Assembly (NCBI RefSeq): GCF_030253575.1
Contig: NC_080565.1
Location: forward strand, 14,534,501 to 14,598,500
DNA from: Rhododendron vialii
Taxonomy: Eukaryota > Streptophyta > Magnoliopsida > Ericales > Ericaceae
DNA: 64,000 nucleotides
Direction of reading: 5' to 3'
Shown here: positions 21,768 through 33,135 of the stretch, in pieces
Layout: each line of letters starts with the position of its first letter
Numbering within the stretch: position 1 is the first letter of the stretch
Position numbers and translations under genes: made by a program
Notes under the pieces: model-generated
Database searches by the model: none
Seen by the model: the letters and a program-made list of their open reading frames with translations, nothing else
Told to the model about the DNA's origin: nothing

Positions 21768-23901
21768 ATGCATGTTCGTATGGTAAAAGGGTTTCACGCT
21801 TTCTCGTCTCTCTTCCATAACCATAAGAAAGTTTTCTCCGGCAAGGCTTCCTTTGGCTCTCGGTCTTTGGTCTGGTCCACACCCAGAAATCATAAGCAGA
21901 GGTAAGCTTCTTTCCTTCCACCTCTGTTCGACTGTTTAGAAAACAACAAAACAAAGCGATTGGTCGAATAGTTAAAAAGTTAACTGTTCAAATGTTTTGG
22001 GATAGTTCCAAGTTTTTGAAATTTTTAATGCTTTCTTGGGTACCAAGTAATATAAATTTACTAATTTGTCTTCTCTCTGTTACTGTTATTTTCTTTTCCC
22101 TATATCCAAAGCAACAGGATTCCAAGAGTATGTTTTATTTTGTTTCTTTAAGTTTCGTTACTGGTCCATTGATTTTTTCCTTCTGAAAAATGAAAATTTG
22201 TTCTGTGAGAGATGAATTGGTCTTTCATCTTTGTATTGGGGGAAATTGTTTTGACATTACCATTATTGCTTCACTCTCTGTTTATGTATGAATACCTAAT
22301 TTCTTGGCCTTTCGGCTAAGATCAACTGTGTTTATGTATTTGTGTTTGATCTTAGTGATCAGAACCTATGTATTCGTCGAGTGGTCGACTTTGTTATAAG
22401 TTCAATTCAAATTGGATAACAAAACGGGGCAAAAGAGAATGGTAAGTCGTGTAACCCTAATGTAATGAGATTTGATTCTGTTACTTCCTTAATTCAGTGG
22501 CGGACACAGGGGATACAAGGTTGCCCCAGCCCCTACGCAAGTATAAATATTCCCATTGGATATACTAGTTTTCCATGTTAGTTTGGAAAAGTTTCACGGA
22601 TTAATTGGCACCTCTAAGTACCCAAGGTGGAAACAAATCAGCAAAGTTCCTTCCTATGCATTGGCGGCGCGAGTAAAATTAAGGTGCAACAACGTATATA
22701 CACACAATATTGTCTTTTCCCAAAACCTAGCAAGTAGCACTAATATCTATGGACTCTTTTTTTTTTTTTTTTAATTACTTTTTGATATACATGTATCTCT
22801 TAATAAGTAAGGATGGATGTATTGTTATCAATGGGATAATACAAAGGCCTCCGCTATTTACGAATTCTGCGTCTGATATTTACTTGATGAAGTAATTTTT
22901 TGATGTTACAATTCTTTATGCTTTGTTTTGTTTTGATCTTGGATAGATGTGTAGATTTTCGATGAAAAATTATATTAGTTTCCTTTTGATTTTAGTTGCT
23001 GAACCAAAAAAAATGAATAAGGATGGATGTATTGTTATCAGTGGGAGAATACACAGGCCTCTGCTATTTACGAATTCTGTGTCCGCCATAGCTTTGGTTC
23101 AAATTTTCCTCCTTTCTTTCTGGTGCCAGGGTTGTTGCTGTTTCTAAATTCTTTGATGTACTTTTTGAAAGTAATTTCTTTATGCTTTGTTTTGTTTTGA
23201 TCTTGGATAAATGTGTAGATTTTCAACAAAAAATAATATTAGTTTCCTTTTGATTTTAGCTGCTGAACCGAAAAAATGATTAAGTTTCAATTTGGTATTT
23301 TCCCTTCATTTTATTTCCTTCCGCTTTCCTCCAAAACAAAGTTCGTAATTTCATAGGTTAATTTTCTCCTTGGACTTTGATTGTTGATTCTTTGATCTTT
23401 GGCTGAATTTTCACTCTTCAGTGTAAACTGTGTTATGCTTGACAATCAAACTCCATTAAACACACAATCCCCTCACCCCGTGCCTAACCAAACAAAGAGT
23501 GAGAGGAGACCTCCCATCAACGCTCCAGTTAGTATCAGTTTCTTTATTTGAGCTACTATTAACCAATAAATGCTTATTTGTAGTTTAAGATTACCAACAA
23601 AAACAATTATTGTTCCTGGTTTCTGGATATTTGAGAGTGTGACTATGGGAAAAATGTATGGGTTATATTGTTTTACTCGGTAATTCTTTTTCTTGGCTTT
23701 TGTTTCTTTCGCATAGTGGATGGTTTTATAATTCTACTTGATCTTTTGACCATTTTTTTTTTATTTCGAACCATCAGCAAAAGAATTTTCTCGTTGCTTT
23801 CAAACATGTTACATGGATTCTTTGAATGTAGGAAATACACTTCAGACACTCCATTGGTTGTCAAGGGTGTCCAAGATGTGACACCCATGCAGCAAGCATA
23901 A
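21768..23901 (+). CDS. Possible small two-exon gene, basic N-terminus
   Basis: I do not recognise this gene. Exon 1 would run from ATG 21768 (MHVRMVKGFHAFSSLFHNHK) to 21901, with donor AG|GTAAGC. Exon 2 would run from 23832 after acceptor TGAATGTAG to TAA 23899-23901, reading KYTSDTPLVVKGVQDVTPMQ. Both junctions are phase 2, and the join gives a continuous 67-residue protein. The N-terminal 45 residues are rich in Ser, Lys, Arg and His with almost no acidic residues, like an organelle-targeting peptide (inference). The intron holds a tandem duplication and TE-like ends. Extra middle exons are possible. The splice model is unproven. Confidence 0.35.
22292..22330 (+). ncRNA. U2 snRNA 5'-end-like fragment
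   Basis: ATACCT, three extra bases, then TTCTTGGCCTTTCGGCTAAG and ATCAA closely match the known 5' end of plant U2 snRNA (one base differs in the core). The later branch-point-pairing and Sm regions are absent, so this is a fragment at most. The segment also forms a 10-bp inverted repeat CTAAGATCAA / TTGATCTTAG (22316-22357). Confidence 0.4.
22497..23088. mobile_element. Possible TE with GTGGCGGACACAG ends
   Basis: Left GTGGCGGACACAGG (22498-22511) faces right CTGTGTCCGCCA (23077-23088). Similar motifs end many plant DNA transposons. The 8-bp flanks do not match well, so the call is weak. The right-end region lies in the tandem duplication described next. Confidence 0.35.
22807..23275 (+). 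repeat. Imperfect tandem duplication, about 210-258 bp units
   Basis: Units 22807-23017 and 23018-23275 both start AAGGATGGATGTATTGTTAT and both contain ATGCTTTGTTTTGTTTTGAT and TTAGTTTCCTTTTGATTTTA. The second carries an extra 45-bp stretch near 23085-23130. Confidence 0.85.
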
Positions 23902-24115
23902 TTAGTAATTAGAGTTTACTATATTATGTATCGAATGCTCTAATTATCATGGAAAGAAAAAATTAGTTTTAAGAAGAATATTTCTTCGGTCCATGTCTCC
24001 TTACTCCTTATCATGAGCTGAAGGGCCTTCTCTCTTCATTCAGACTCTTACCAAGAAGCCCTTTTAATTTTTTTGGATTTTGTTTCCCTGGATTTAGAGG
24101 TGTGGGCATCCATTC

Positions 24116-24551
24116 CTTAGTTGCAGGGAGCTCCTAAAGTGGTGCTGCTCCCACCTTGGGAGCCCGCTTTTGCGCTCCCAACTAAGGAGCTTGACGGGAG
24201 CCCGCTCCCATCGAGGTGGGAGCTCGCTCCGTACGAAGATGGGAGCTTTTATATTATATTTGTATAGAAAAACAAGGATCTATCACTTGGCTTTATTAAT
24301 TGGTCTTTGATGAACTCATATATCTAGCCTTAGTCATGATATCTTTTTGAAAAGAAATCATATATTGTACCACTAGCCCATTTCTTACACTTATGGAGGA
24401 CTTGGTTCATATTTTTACTTCTTAAATTATTATACTTTTTAAAGTGAATACTCTTTGCTACATTATTTTCATAATATAAGTACACGCTCCCAACCTTAGG
24501 AGCTTCTATATTCCGCCGCTCCCGCATCCACTCCCGCTTCGTGCAACTAAG
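24116..24551. mobile_element. hAT MITE with CTTAGTTGCA ends and GGGAGC repeats
   Basis: Left CTTAGTTGCAGGGAGC and right TGCAACTAAG are inverted. The 8-bp flanks ATCCATTC (24108-24115) and ATCTATTC (24552-24559) match at seven of eight positions. Both ends are dense in GGGAGC / GCTCCC (at least nine at the left, 24128-24250; three at the right, 24485-24540). Confidence 0.82.
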
Positions 24552-24821
24552 ATCTATTCCAAACTCGTATATTCTTTTAGTCGCAGTCATTCAAGAAACT
24601 TAATCATGTGGAGAGCAAATCCGTCAATCCACTCCAGGGTCTCGTAGTAACAAAAGTTCAATAACGATAATTGTTCAACATCTTTCCTTCTTTAAATTTA
24701 TATGCTCAATTGTGTATTCTTATCGAAAATCCTTTTTTTTTTCCCCTGAAAGGCAATTTTTTTTTATTAAACATCCTTTTGCTATCCTCACTAGATAGAG
24801 CCAAAGTAAAAGAAAAACACA

Positions 24822-27244
24822 ATGTGGTACAAAGTGGCAAAGGCATCTGAATATCTGGCGATTACCGGTGCTGGTATTGATAACATAAAGCTTGCAAAGA
24901 AGGCCTTCATATGGCCATGCCAATCTTGTATAGTCTTTGATATAACGCCAATCAACTTCTCCTTCGAAGTCAATGCCATGAGTTCAGAGAAGCTTTCATT
25001 CCTTCTTCCTGCTGTTTTCACCATTGGCCCACGGGCTGATGACCACGAAAGCCTCTTGAAATACGCTAAGCTTCTCTCTCATCATGACCGCAATTCCAGC
25101 CATGTTAAAGAGCTTGTGCAGGGTATTATTGAGGGGGAAACAAGGGTGATTGCTGCTTCCATGACTATGGAAGAAATTTTCAAAGGCACTAAAGATTTCA
25201 AAAGGGAGGTTTTTGAAAAGGTTCATTGTGAACTTAACGAGTTTGGGCTTTTGATCTATAATGCCAATATTAAGCAGCTGGTGGATGTTAGAGGACATGA
25301 GTACTTTTCTTACTTGGGGCAAAAAGTGCAAATGGAAGCAGTGAATCAGGCCAAGGTTGATGTGGCAGAAGCGAAGATGAAGGGTGAGATTGGAGCTACG
25401 AAAAGCGTAGGGCTTACATATCAGAGCGCAGCCAAAATTGAGGCAGAAACCAAGATTATGGCCACACAAAGGCAAGGTGAGGCGACGAAGGAGGAGATTA
25501 AGGTGAAAACAGAGGTTAAGATTTTTGAGAACCAGAGAGAGGCTGATGTGGCAGAGGCGAATGCTGAGCTTTCAACCAAGAAGGCAGGGTGGGGTCAGCT
25601 AGCAATGATGGCTGAGGTGGAGGCGGTGAAAGTGGTGGCTATTCAAGAGGCTGAGTTGCAGAGTGAGGTGGAGAAGAAAAGAGCATTGGCAGAAATAGAG
25701 AAACTCAAGGCTGAACATCTCAGCAAGGCTAGTGTCGAATATGAGGTTAAGGTATGTATTTTGAATGTTTAATGTCTCCTGAGCTTCATTTATCTCTGTC
25801 GTTCTTTTCACAACTAGGGGCAAAAAAGGGCTGTTCATTATAACCCTTGCATTTTTGGTTGGAAGGAAAGATAGAGTTACTATTGGGTATTCAGGCTCCC
25901 AATGTTTTACTCCCTCTGTCCCAAATTGTTGTGCCTGTTTCTTTTTTGGGATATCTCAAAAAATTGTCTATATATATTCAATATGGATCTTGTTCGATAG
26001 ATCTCAATTAGTTTTCTTAAACAATGATCTCAAAATCATAAAAACTATTGTAAATTGTGAGGTATAGACAATTTTTTGTGAGGTCCCAAAAAAGAAATAG
26101 GCACACCAATTTGGGACGGAGGTGGTATTAAAAGGCCACCCCACACACGTGCGTGCTTCGCCTCAACCATGCAGAAACATTGAGTTAACACACTGCTTGT
26201 GATTCTTGTACGACTTACCCATTGGACAGGATGTGTGCTTGAACCTTGAGGGAGAAAAGGGTACTTTGAATATTTTGAAACTTGAGAGATGAAGGGAACT
26301 TTGATACTTGCAAGTGTGCCTTCTTGTATTATTTCCCAAGAGGTAGGGTTTGTGCTTTGAAGTTTGAGCATCATTCTTGCGGAGCCAAGTCCTGTTGGGT
26401 GCTTTGGGTTGTGCTTGGACAGTCATATCAGTAAATTAATTGGTAGAAATATGGATATGAAAAATATGTTGCCCTTGTGGCGTAGCACCTTCAAAGATGA
26501 TCCTTTTGTCCATTAATTATGGATTCCATTTTCCTTTACTATAGATTTATGTTGTTGGAAGTCCAATAGAAACGTAACATCTTTTGAAAGTTCCTATGGC
26601 TTGAAATTTGCGTGGCAGTAGGATGAGTGATCGGCCTGCCCCGTTTGGAAGAAAGCCTCTAACCTTATATTTTAGCAACCACTTAAGATGTCTATTAGTT
26701 ATAAGATCTATTTCTACCAGTTCATTTTCGGCAGAATGGTACTTAAGTCAAGCTAAGGATTATATGTCTGGTTAATGTCTGAAACAATTCACAGGTGCTA
26801 GAGGCAAACTGGTATCTCTACAATAAGCAGAAGGCCGCAGAAGCAGCATTCTACGAGAAACAAAAAGCCTCCGATGGTGAATGTCTGGCAGCCAATGCAC
26901 AACTGTATGCTCGGCAACAAGCAGCAGATGCAGAGCTCTATGCCAGGACGAGGGAGGCTCAGGGACTGGTGGCTCTTGCAAAGGCACAAGGGATTTACAT
27001 CTCCACCTTGTTACAGGCTTTAGGAGGAGACTACAATGCATTGAGAGATTACTTGATGATCACTGGTGGAATGTTCACAGACATTGCCAGGATCAACGCA
27101 GAAGCGATCAAGGGATTGCAACCAAAAATTAGTGTTTGGACAATTGGTGGGGAGGCTGCAGATGGAGGGGGAGCTGGCAGTGCTGCCATGAAAGAGGTTT
27201 CCTCGGTTTACAAGGCGTTGCCCCATTTGTTTGAGACTGTATGA
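24822..27244 (+). CDS. FLOT-like: Flotillin-like protein, two exons
   Basis: Flotillins scaffold sterol-rich plasma-membrane microdomains and act in clathrin-independent endocytosis, and in legumes in rhizobial infection. Exon 1 is 24822-25751 (310 codons), intron GT 25752 to AG 26794, exon 2 26795-27244; the junction is phase 0 (VEYEVK | VLEANW). The N-terminus [20 protein letters not shown], the PHB/SPFH core ([38 protein letters not shown]; about residues 5-175) and the long Ala/Glu/Lys coiled coil (about 180-370, with repeated EA and AE pairs) are classic. The C-terminal LQPKISVW and [16 protein letters not shown] motifs are present. Length is 459 residues; Arabidopsis FLOT1 is about 470. 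The last residues appear lost through a frameshift at 27239-27242. The intron holds a Stowaway MITE. Confidence 0.93.
25910..26125. mobile_element. Stowaway MITE in flotillin intron
   Basis: The left end CTCCCTCTGTCCCAAATT and right end AATTTGGGACGGAGGTGG are inverted and flanked by TA (25908-25909 and 26126-26127), the Tc1/mariner target. It shares the internal segment around ACTAATTGAGATC with the copies at 30373 and 36359, here inverted. Confidence 0.85.
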
Positions 27245-29531
27245 GCAGATCGCTACGTTGATGCCACCGCAGATGGGGAGCCTGGCATCATGCCAACTTC
27301 CACAGTGATTAGCGTTACTCTAGGAGAATGATTTAAGAACACAACTTTATTCAGGAAAGTTAACCAAACGACGAGATTATTTAAATGATGAGCTACAATG
27401 TTTGGGTGTTTTGGTTCGAAACGAACTAGTCACAAAACGCCACATGATTGTCTTTGCAGCATTACATTTTACTGCCATTTGGTGGATTTGACTTCCACGG
27501 TTGTCAAAAGGTTTGGAATTAATGAATTTCTTTTTTCCCTAGTATGGTGTTTTAGTGGATCAACTTGTCAAAGAAATTGGTTCTAAGTGTAGTCTGTTTG
27601 GCACTTAAGCAAGTAATTACTCTTTCACTTTTATATTGTGATCCTTAATTTCATCCTTATACAGTTGTAACTTGATTGATTTTTTAAAAATGTGTGTTGA
27701 AGGTGTATGTAAAATATTGAAATTGAAAAAAAAAAAAAACAATAACCTTGCTTGAATGATGGAGGGAGGTTGTAGAGGAGGAGGATTAGGAAGAAGCAAT
27801 ATCATCATGTTGGAGGGAGGATGTAGAGGAGGATGGTGCTGGAAATTTCTGTGTCTTTTTGTTGCAAAATTTGTCCAATCCAATGCCTAGCTGTATGGAG
27901 TAAGTCTTGAACCAAATTTCAGAGATCAGGGGATCGAAGAACAACTAAGGGGTACCACACCGGCATTGGCTTTTAGAAGCCAACCAATGTGCACAAGAGT
28001 TAGCTCTACGATTACACCCAACGATCGAAGGAAGGATACATTACAATTTAAAACAAGAGTTTGGATATCGTCCGCTCAAGTACGAATACTCCAATCTGGT
28101 CTATCTATTCAATAGGAATAATTTATCACACAACATTTTATTCATGTCAATGTGACTGCTTTATTAAAAATTGAATGAGTTGCTGTTCTTCGATTTGTCA
28201 AATGATACACCGGCACATTGGCATATTGTAGTGCATACGTTGTTTGTGTTGGCTGAGTTTATCTATTTTTTTTTTTAATGACAAATGAAACAACACCACA
28301 TTAGTATGTTGTATAAAACGTTTTATATGTTGCGTTTATTGACATCTTCAGAAAAAGAGGAAAAAAAAGAAAAAGAGAGAGAGTAAAGAACCAAGGCACA
28401 TGGTTTTCTATTGATTCCTATGGATTTTTGTTGCCCGGGTCCATTGGCCAACGAGAATAGAAGAAAATGGTCTGTCTTGCAAATTTGTTCAAGTTGGTCT
28501 ATTTTGATCACATATGATTACTTCTTTTTTTAATCGATCACATGATTATTTGTGTCTGCAAAAAACTAAAGGAATCCAACAATTGGGATTCGATACAAAA
28601 AAATGAATGGTTCCAACCTAAGTCACAGCAGTCGCAAGAGCGGGAGCAGGAGTTCGAACACGAGCATAAAAATGTCTTGAAACACATCCTAAACTATTAA
28701 AATCCGCAAGAGCAAGAATTGAGAGCGCGAGTGTAAGGCGAGAATTGACAACAGAAGCGCATGACATTTTGAAGGATTATGCGACTACATTTGCAACCAT
28801 GAAGCTCAACTCAGGATAACCCCACAACAGGGCATAACACACCCTGAAGTTAATGTCAAAGGCATTTTTATCCTAAAATGAAGTGAAAAATTAGCATCTA
28901 CTTTCAGATTTAGGCATTGTTATCATCACGAAACGTTTTTCCTCTTGAGCGATTTTTTTCCCGTATTCTGGTCATAAGTTTTCTTTTTTTGATGAGCCAA
29001 AAAAGCAAAAAGATATCAAGCGAGTTTATAAAATCTAATAAATATGAAATAAGTCAAATGAATAGAAATTTCAATAGGGTAGGGAAGGATGATAATTAAC
29101 GTCCAAGCGTCCTCCAATTTTAAGCTCATTTTAAATTCACAATGGGAAACTTTTATAGAGAATCATTCTTGTAGAAAATTAACTTATTCAATATAAAGTA
29201 TGAACAAATCACATTGGTCCAAGAAAAAATAGAACAACTCATTTTTTCTGCACAGGTGATTTGTTCAATATTTATTAATGTTCAATCTAACTAAATTCTT
29301 ATATGAATAATTTCTTTTTGCAGGATCATCTACGAGATGAATAATTTCAATAAACTTGTGGGATAGGCTTGCCAAGAAATTGACCTGATGGTTAAGACTT
29401 GAAACTTTAGGGTTTGTGGTCTCTTAATTTTCTAAGTTTAAAATCTGATAGGTTAACTAACTTTCGTAGGACCAGCTCATATTAAATGGGCTTCCGTTAG
29501 TGGACTAGTGAGATAAGTCCCTCAAAAATTA
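27245..29531. other. Flotillin 3' flank and intergenic DNA
   Basis: The first 300 bp are probably the flotillin 3' untranslated region, including the out-of-frame remnant of its C-terminus. Beyond that it is AT-rich, with a GGAGGGAGG-type purine repeat at 27762-27835. Nothing else is recognised. Confidence 0.4.
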
Positions 29532-29863
29532 GGCCTTGTTCTCCTAAGCTTTTTAGGACTTTTTCTTGTTTTGTTCTTATTTTAATTTTTTTCGCGTTTG
29601 TTAATTTTACGTCAAACTTTTGTGGATTATTGATTTGTCTTGATAAGAGGAATTGGAAAAGTAAATTTTTTTTCCTTTTACCCAAATATTTTTTGAAAAT
29701 ATCAGAGAAAGCCCCAAAAGTTGGCTTTTGGGGGTTTTATCTTGGATATTTTCAAAAAAATTTGGATAAAAGTAAAAAAAAAATTGGGTTTTCTGATTCT
29801 TCTAGTCGAGATGAATCAATAATCTACAAAAATTTGACACAAAAAGCAAAGGAGAACAAGGCC
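29532..29863. mobile_element. Tourist-type (PIF/Harbinger) MITE, TSD TTA
   Basis: The left end GGCCTTGTTCTCCTAAGC and right end GCAAAGGAGAACAAGGCC are inverted and flanked by TTA (29529-29531 and 29864-29866). The centre (29655-29805) is a long fold-back: AAATATTTTTTGAAAATATC faces its near complement around 29740, and both arms contain CCCAAAAG / CTTTTGGG. Confidence 0.88.
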
Positions 29864-29866
29864 TTA

Positions 29867-30372
29867 GTCAAGAAGTGAGTAATTCGAACACTATGATTGT
29901 ATAGAAAGGATTCAAAACAGAAGCTCTAGAAATAGGACATTTCTTGTTGAGAAGCATTGAGGTAGGACTAGGAGAAAGTAGAATTATTTTTCACTCACCA
30001 CCATTTTGTAGGAATGACAATCTCAACCAATGGATATCCGAACTGATTCTCGTCGGGTATGGCACAGGTGATGGGAAACCTGACATGATAGGTTTTCGGT
30101 TTGGTTTTGATTGCGAATTTCGAATTTGATTTGAGTTTGGAAAAAAAAATCCCGACCCAATAACATCTCTGTTGGATGGTGTACATTGTAAACACAAGAT
30201 TGGCTCACGTAATAGTTTTTTTATAATTGGGTGTTTGGGCCAGTTTACGCGCACCAACGATCGGACATAACCTCCGATGGCCAGGTTTGAGATGGTTGGT
30301 CTTGCGACCTCATGGTCAAGCATCTATTGTGACAAAAACAAACTCTAATATACTTTTATATTTTTCAATATT
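29867..30372. other. Intergenic, nothing recognised
   Basis: AT-rich, no element ends and no convincing coding sequence. Confidence 0.35.
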
Positions 30373-30510
30373 ACTACCTCCATTCCAAAAAATTGTCTAT
30401 ATCTCACTATATATAATATTTTTGATGATTTCGAATTTCTTGTTTAAAAAAAACTAATTGAGATCCATCAAACAAGATACATATTGAATATCTATATTCT
30501 ATATAATATG
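30373..30510. mobile_element. Truncated Stowaway MITE
   Basis: CTACCTCCATTCCAAAA after a TA, then ACTAATTGAGATCCATCAA, matching the inner sequence of the Stowaway copies at 25910 and 36359. No right end was found. Confidence 0.5.
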
Positions 30511-30753
30511 GAAGAGCGGTACATATTTTTCACCGTTGGATTGGTACATATTTTCCAACCGTTGGATTAAAAATCTTATGCCAGTTCAATCATGTCTTTT
30601 CAGTAGAAATTAGTGGAAAATTATGCAGGTTCAATCATTCCTTTTCAGCCGAAATTAGTGGCTAACTATGGTAATCTATAATCAGCCAAAATTATCTCCA
30701 AAATTTGAATACATATTATGGTAATCTATAATCAGTCATCCTAATCTTTAGAG

Positions 30754-30856
<103 letters not shown>

Positions 30857-31335
30857 TTCTTCTGGCCGATGATTATCTACGTTAGTTTTTGTTTTTGTTG
30901 ATCAAAAAACGCTCTACTCTGGAACCTAAAAAATTCTATGGAATTGCTTTCAGAGTTCGGTCAATATACGATAGAGGCATTAATAGTTTATGTACTATGT
31001 CAGGTTTTTAATTCACTTGAATATAACTCTATAATTCGTGTTGCTTCTTTGGTTCAACAAATAAAAAATTGGTCTAGGGTCCACTATAGAGAACTTGTAA
31101 CCCAGTTAGTCCACTTCTAATGTTTGTAACCCCTCTAGTCCACTAATATAGTTCAGTAAGGCCTTAAGTCCGCTTCTTTTAAAAAAGAAATTAAACCAAG
31201 ACAAAAATGCCCTCCTATATAAGTTGTCATATAGAAAGAAACCCTAGACCAAAAATAAGTCTGGAGCGCAGCCTCCTCTCTCTCTCTCTCTCTTTCTCTG
31301 CTGTCGGAGAAAAGAAAAGTTGTGGACAGATGCCA

Positions 31336-31560
31336 CACAATGCGCTCGGCGCGGTCAAGGAGTTCGTTCATGGGCACAGCGACCTCACTGATGTCCTTGT
31401 CGCCCAAGGTCGATCGAACCGGAGGTGGAAGACGAGTGGGAGGTTGGGGTTCTGTGCGAGGGTGGTGGCGTCGATGCTGAAGTTGAGGCGGTCGTTCCAA
31501 AAGCTATGGGACATGAGATGGTGGAGCTTTTGCTCCAGGAAGCATTCAGGTAAATTAAAA
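31336..31560 (-). pseudogene. Captured C2-domain (SRC2-like) gene fragment
   Basis: On the minus strand one frame gives FWNDRLNFSIDATTLAQN and LPLVFHLRFDRP; an adjacent frame continues with LGDKDISEVAVPMNELLD. Together these follow the second half of a plant C2 domain of the SRC2/BAP type (consensus W-N-x-x-F, L-V-F-x-L-R, D-R-x-L-G-D-K-x-I-G-E-V, V-P-x-x-E-L-L-D). C2 domains bind phospholipids, often with calcium. The break is a single-base loss near 31407-31412. The N-terminal half of the domain is not seen. It sits inside MULE terminal inverted repeats, so it is a transduplicated host fragment. Confidence 0.65.
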
Positions 31561-31894
31561 ATACGTGGGTGTGGGGGCATGAATCACGATGGAGCAGTTC
31601 ATCGTCCATATTCCAAGAATACAAAGGATGACAATCAACTAGCACTCATCTTCTGATGTTTTAATGATAGTATGCGAGAATGGGGTGGAAATTAGAATAA
31701 GGATTTGGCCAGGTATCTATATGATCAGACACACGCGATTGGAAGGGGATGGAGAGAGATCAGGGGTAGGTGCTGCGATGGCTACTGGTGATGGATGCCC
31801 GGCGGCGGCCACCAGTGCAGGGGAGAAGAGAAGGGGCTAGGGTTTCATAGTTATATGTCTCAGATCTATCTTTATTTTTTATAATGTACAAAGA

Positions 31895-32260
31895 ACAGAT
31901 TGAAACATATAAGATTTATGTGCACTTTTGTTAATGTATTAGCAAACATAAGGCAAGAACGTAGATTGTGACATATAAGTTATATGTGCACTTTTTCAAC
32001 ATGCAGAGAACATATTTGGTATGGTACAAAGTTCAGATATACACATAGAATATTATATGTGCTTGCATTGGAAAAAAATACGTTTCAAATATCAATAGAT
32101 AATCTTATATGTCCCAAATCTATCTTCGTTTTTGATAACGTATAGATAGAGGACAAATTGAAACATATAAGATTATATGTGCACTTTTGTTGATATAGTA
32201 CCAAACATAAGACAATAACGCAGATTGAGACAGATAATCTTATATGTTAAGGGAAGGGAA
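31895..32260 (+). repeat. Imperfect tandem repeat with ATATAA palindromes
   Basis: Two units about 260 bp apart share ATTGAAACATATAAGAT, ATGTGCACTTTTGTT and AACATAAG(G/A)CAA. Each includes ACATATAAG-TTATATGT-type palindromes. More palindromes follow at 32300 and 32395. Confidence 0.7.
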
Positions 32261-32630
32261 GAGCTCAAAACAGGTTAAAAAAGAAGAGAAAATTTTGTCA
32301 CACATATAAGGTTATATGTTAAGGGGTGGCGGGTTCAAGAAGGGAATGGCTCAAAACATGAATAAAAAAAAGAAAATAAAAATATTTGTCACACATATAA
32401 CGTTATATCTTGGCGTGGTGGTGGTGGTGGGTGTGGTGGTGGTTCCGTGGTTACAATAAAATTGAAAAAAAAATGGAAAAATACATTTTTTTTGTTTGCC
32501 AAACAAGGCCCTTGTTCTTTTACATAGGGTAGTTTTGTCATTGCAATTATTAGTGGACTAGAGGGGTTAAGAACTTTAGAAATGGACTAATGGGGTTAGA
32601 AATATGCTATAGTGGACCTCCCAAATTTTT

Positions 32631-33135
32631 TTGGCCTATATCGTTCTTCTTTTAATGGCTTTTTGGCTGATCAAAAAACCTAGCCACGGGTGTGAATGTG
32701 CTTTCAACCTAAAAAAAATTAACCTAGCTACACTGATTTTTTACAATAGTTTTTTTCTCTTTTTTCTTTTATTTTTTCGCCTATACCGTGCTTGATCGGG
32801 CATCATTTTTTTTTTTGGCCTAACCTGTTCTTCTTTTAATGACTTTCTGGCCTATCAAAAAATCTAGCTACGAATGTGAATGTGCTTTCAACCTAAAAAA
32901 AACTAACGTGGCTAATACCATTTATGGTCTTTGAATTGCTCGTTATGTCTAGATTTTTTGGCCGACCAAAAGATCTAGCTTTATACCCGATCATCAACAA
33001 AAAAAAAAAAACTAATGTAGTTAAGAAACCTAGACATAAACTTCATGGCTTTAAAAAAAAATTATCATGGCTTTTTATCCGAGTAAGCGTCCTCACACGC
33101 AGTTACGAATGTGAATGTATTTGAATCAACAAATT
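32631..33135 (+). repeat. Diverged tandem repeat, about three units
   Basis: Units starting near 32631, 32815 and 32950 share TTTTTGGCC, GATC-AAAAAACCTAGC-like text and GAATGTGAATGTGCTTTCAA. A related piece lies left of the Pack-MULE at 30865-30910, suggesting the MULE inserted into this array. Confidence 0.55.

Larger units (their letters stand above)
31064..32630. mobile_element. Pack-MULE related to the 11.4-kb MULE
   Basis: Left terminus AAAAATTGGTCTAGGGTCCA and right terminus (read inverted) GGAGGTCCACTATAGCATA begin about 120-bp inverted repeats rich in AAGTCCA/TAGTCCA blocks. The left end matches the right end of the 48.5-59.9 kb MULE (AAAAATTGGCCTAGGGTCCA). The interior holds a captured C2-domain gene fragment (minus strand), a tandem repeat and several ATATAA-type palindromes like those of the large MULE. 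No transposase. I could not identify a TSD. Confidence 0.75.
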
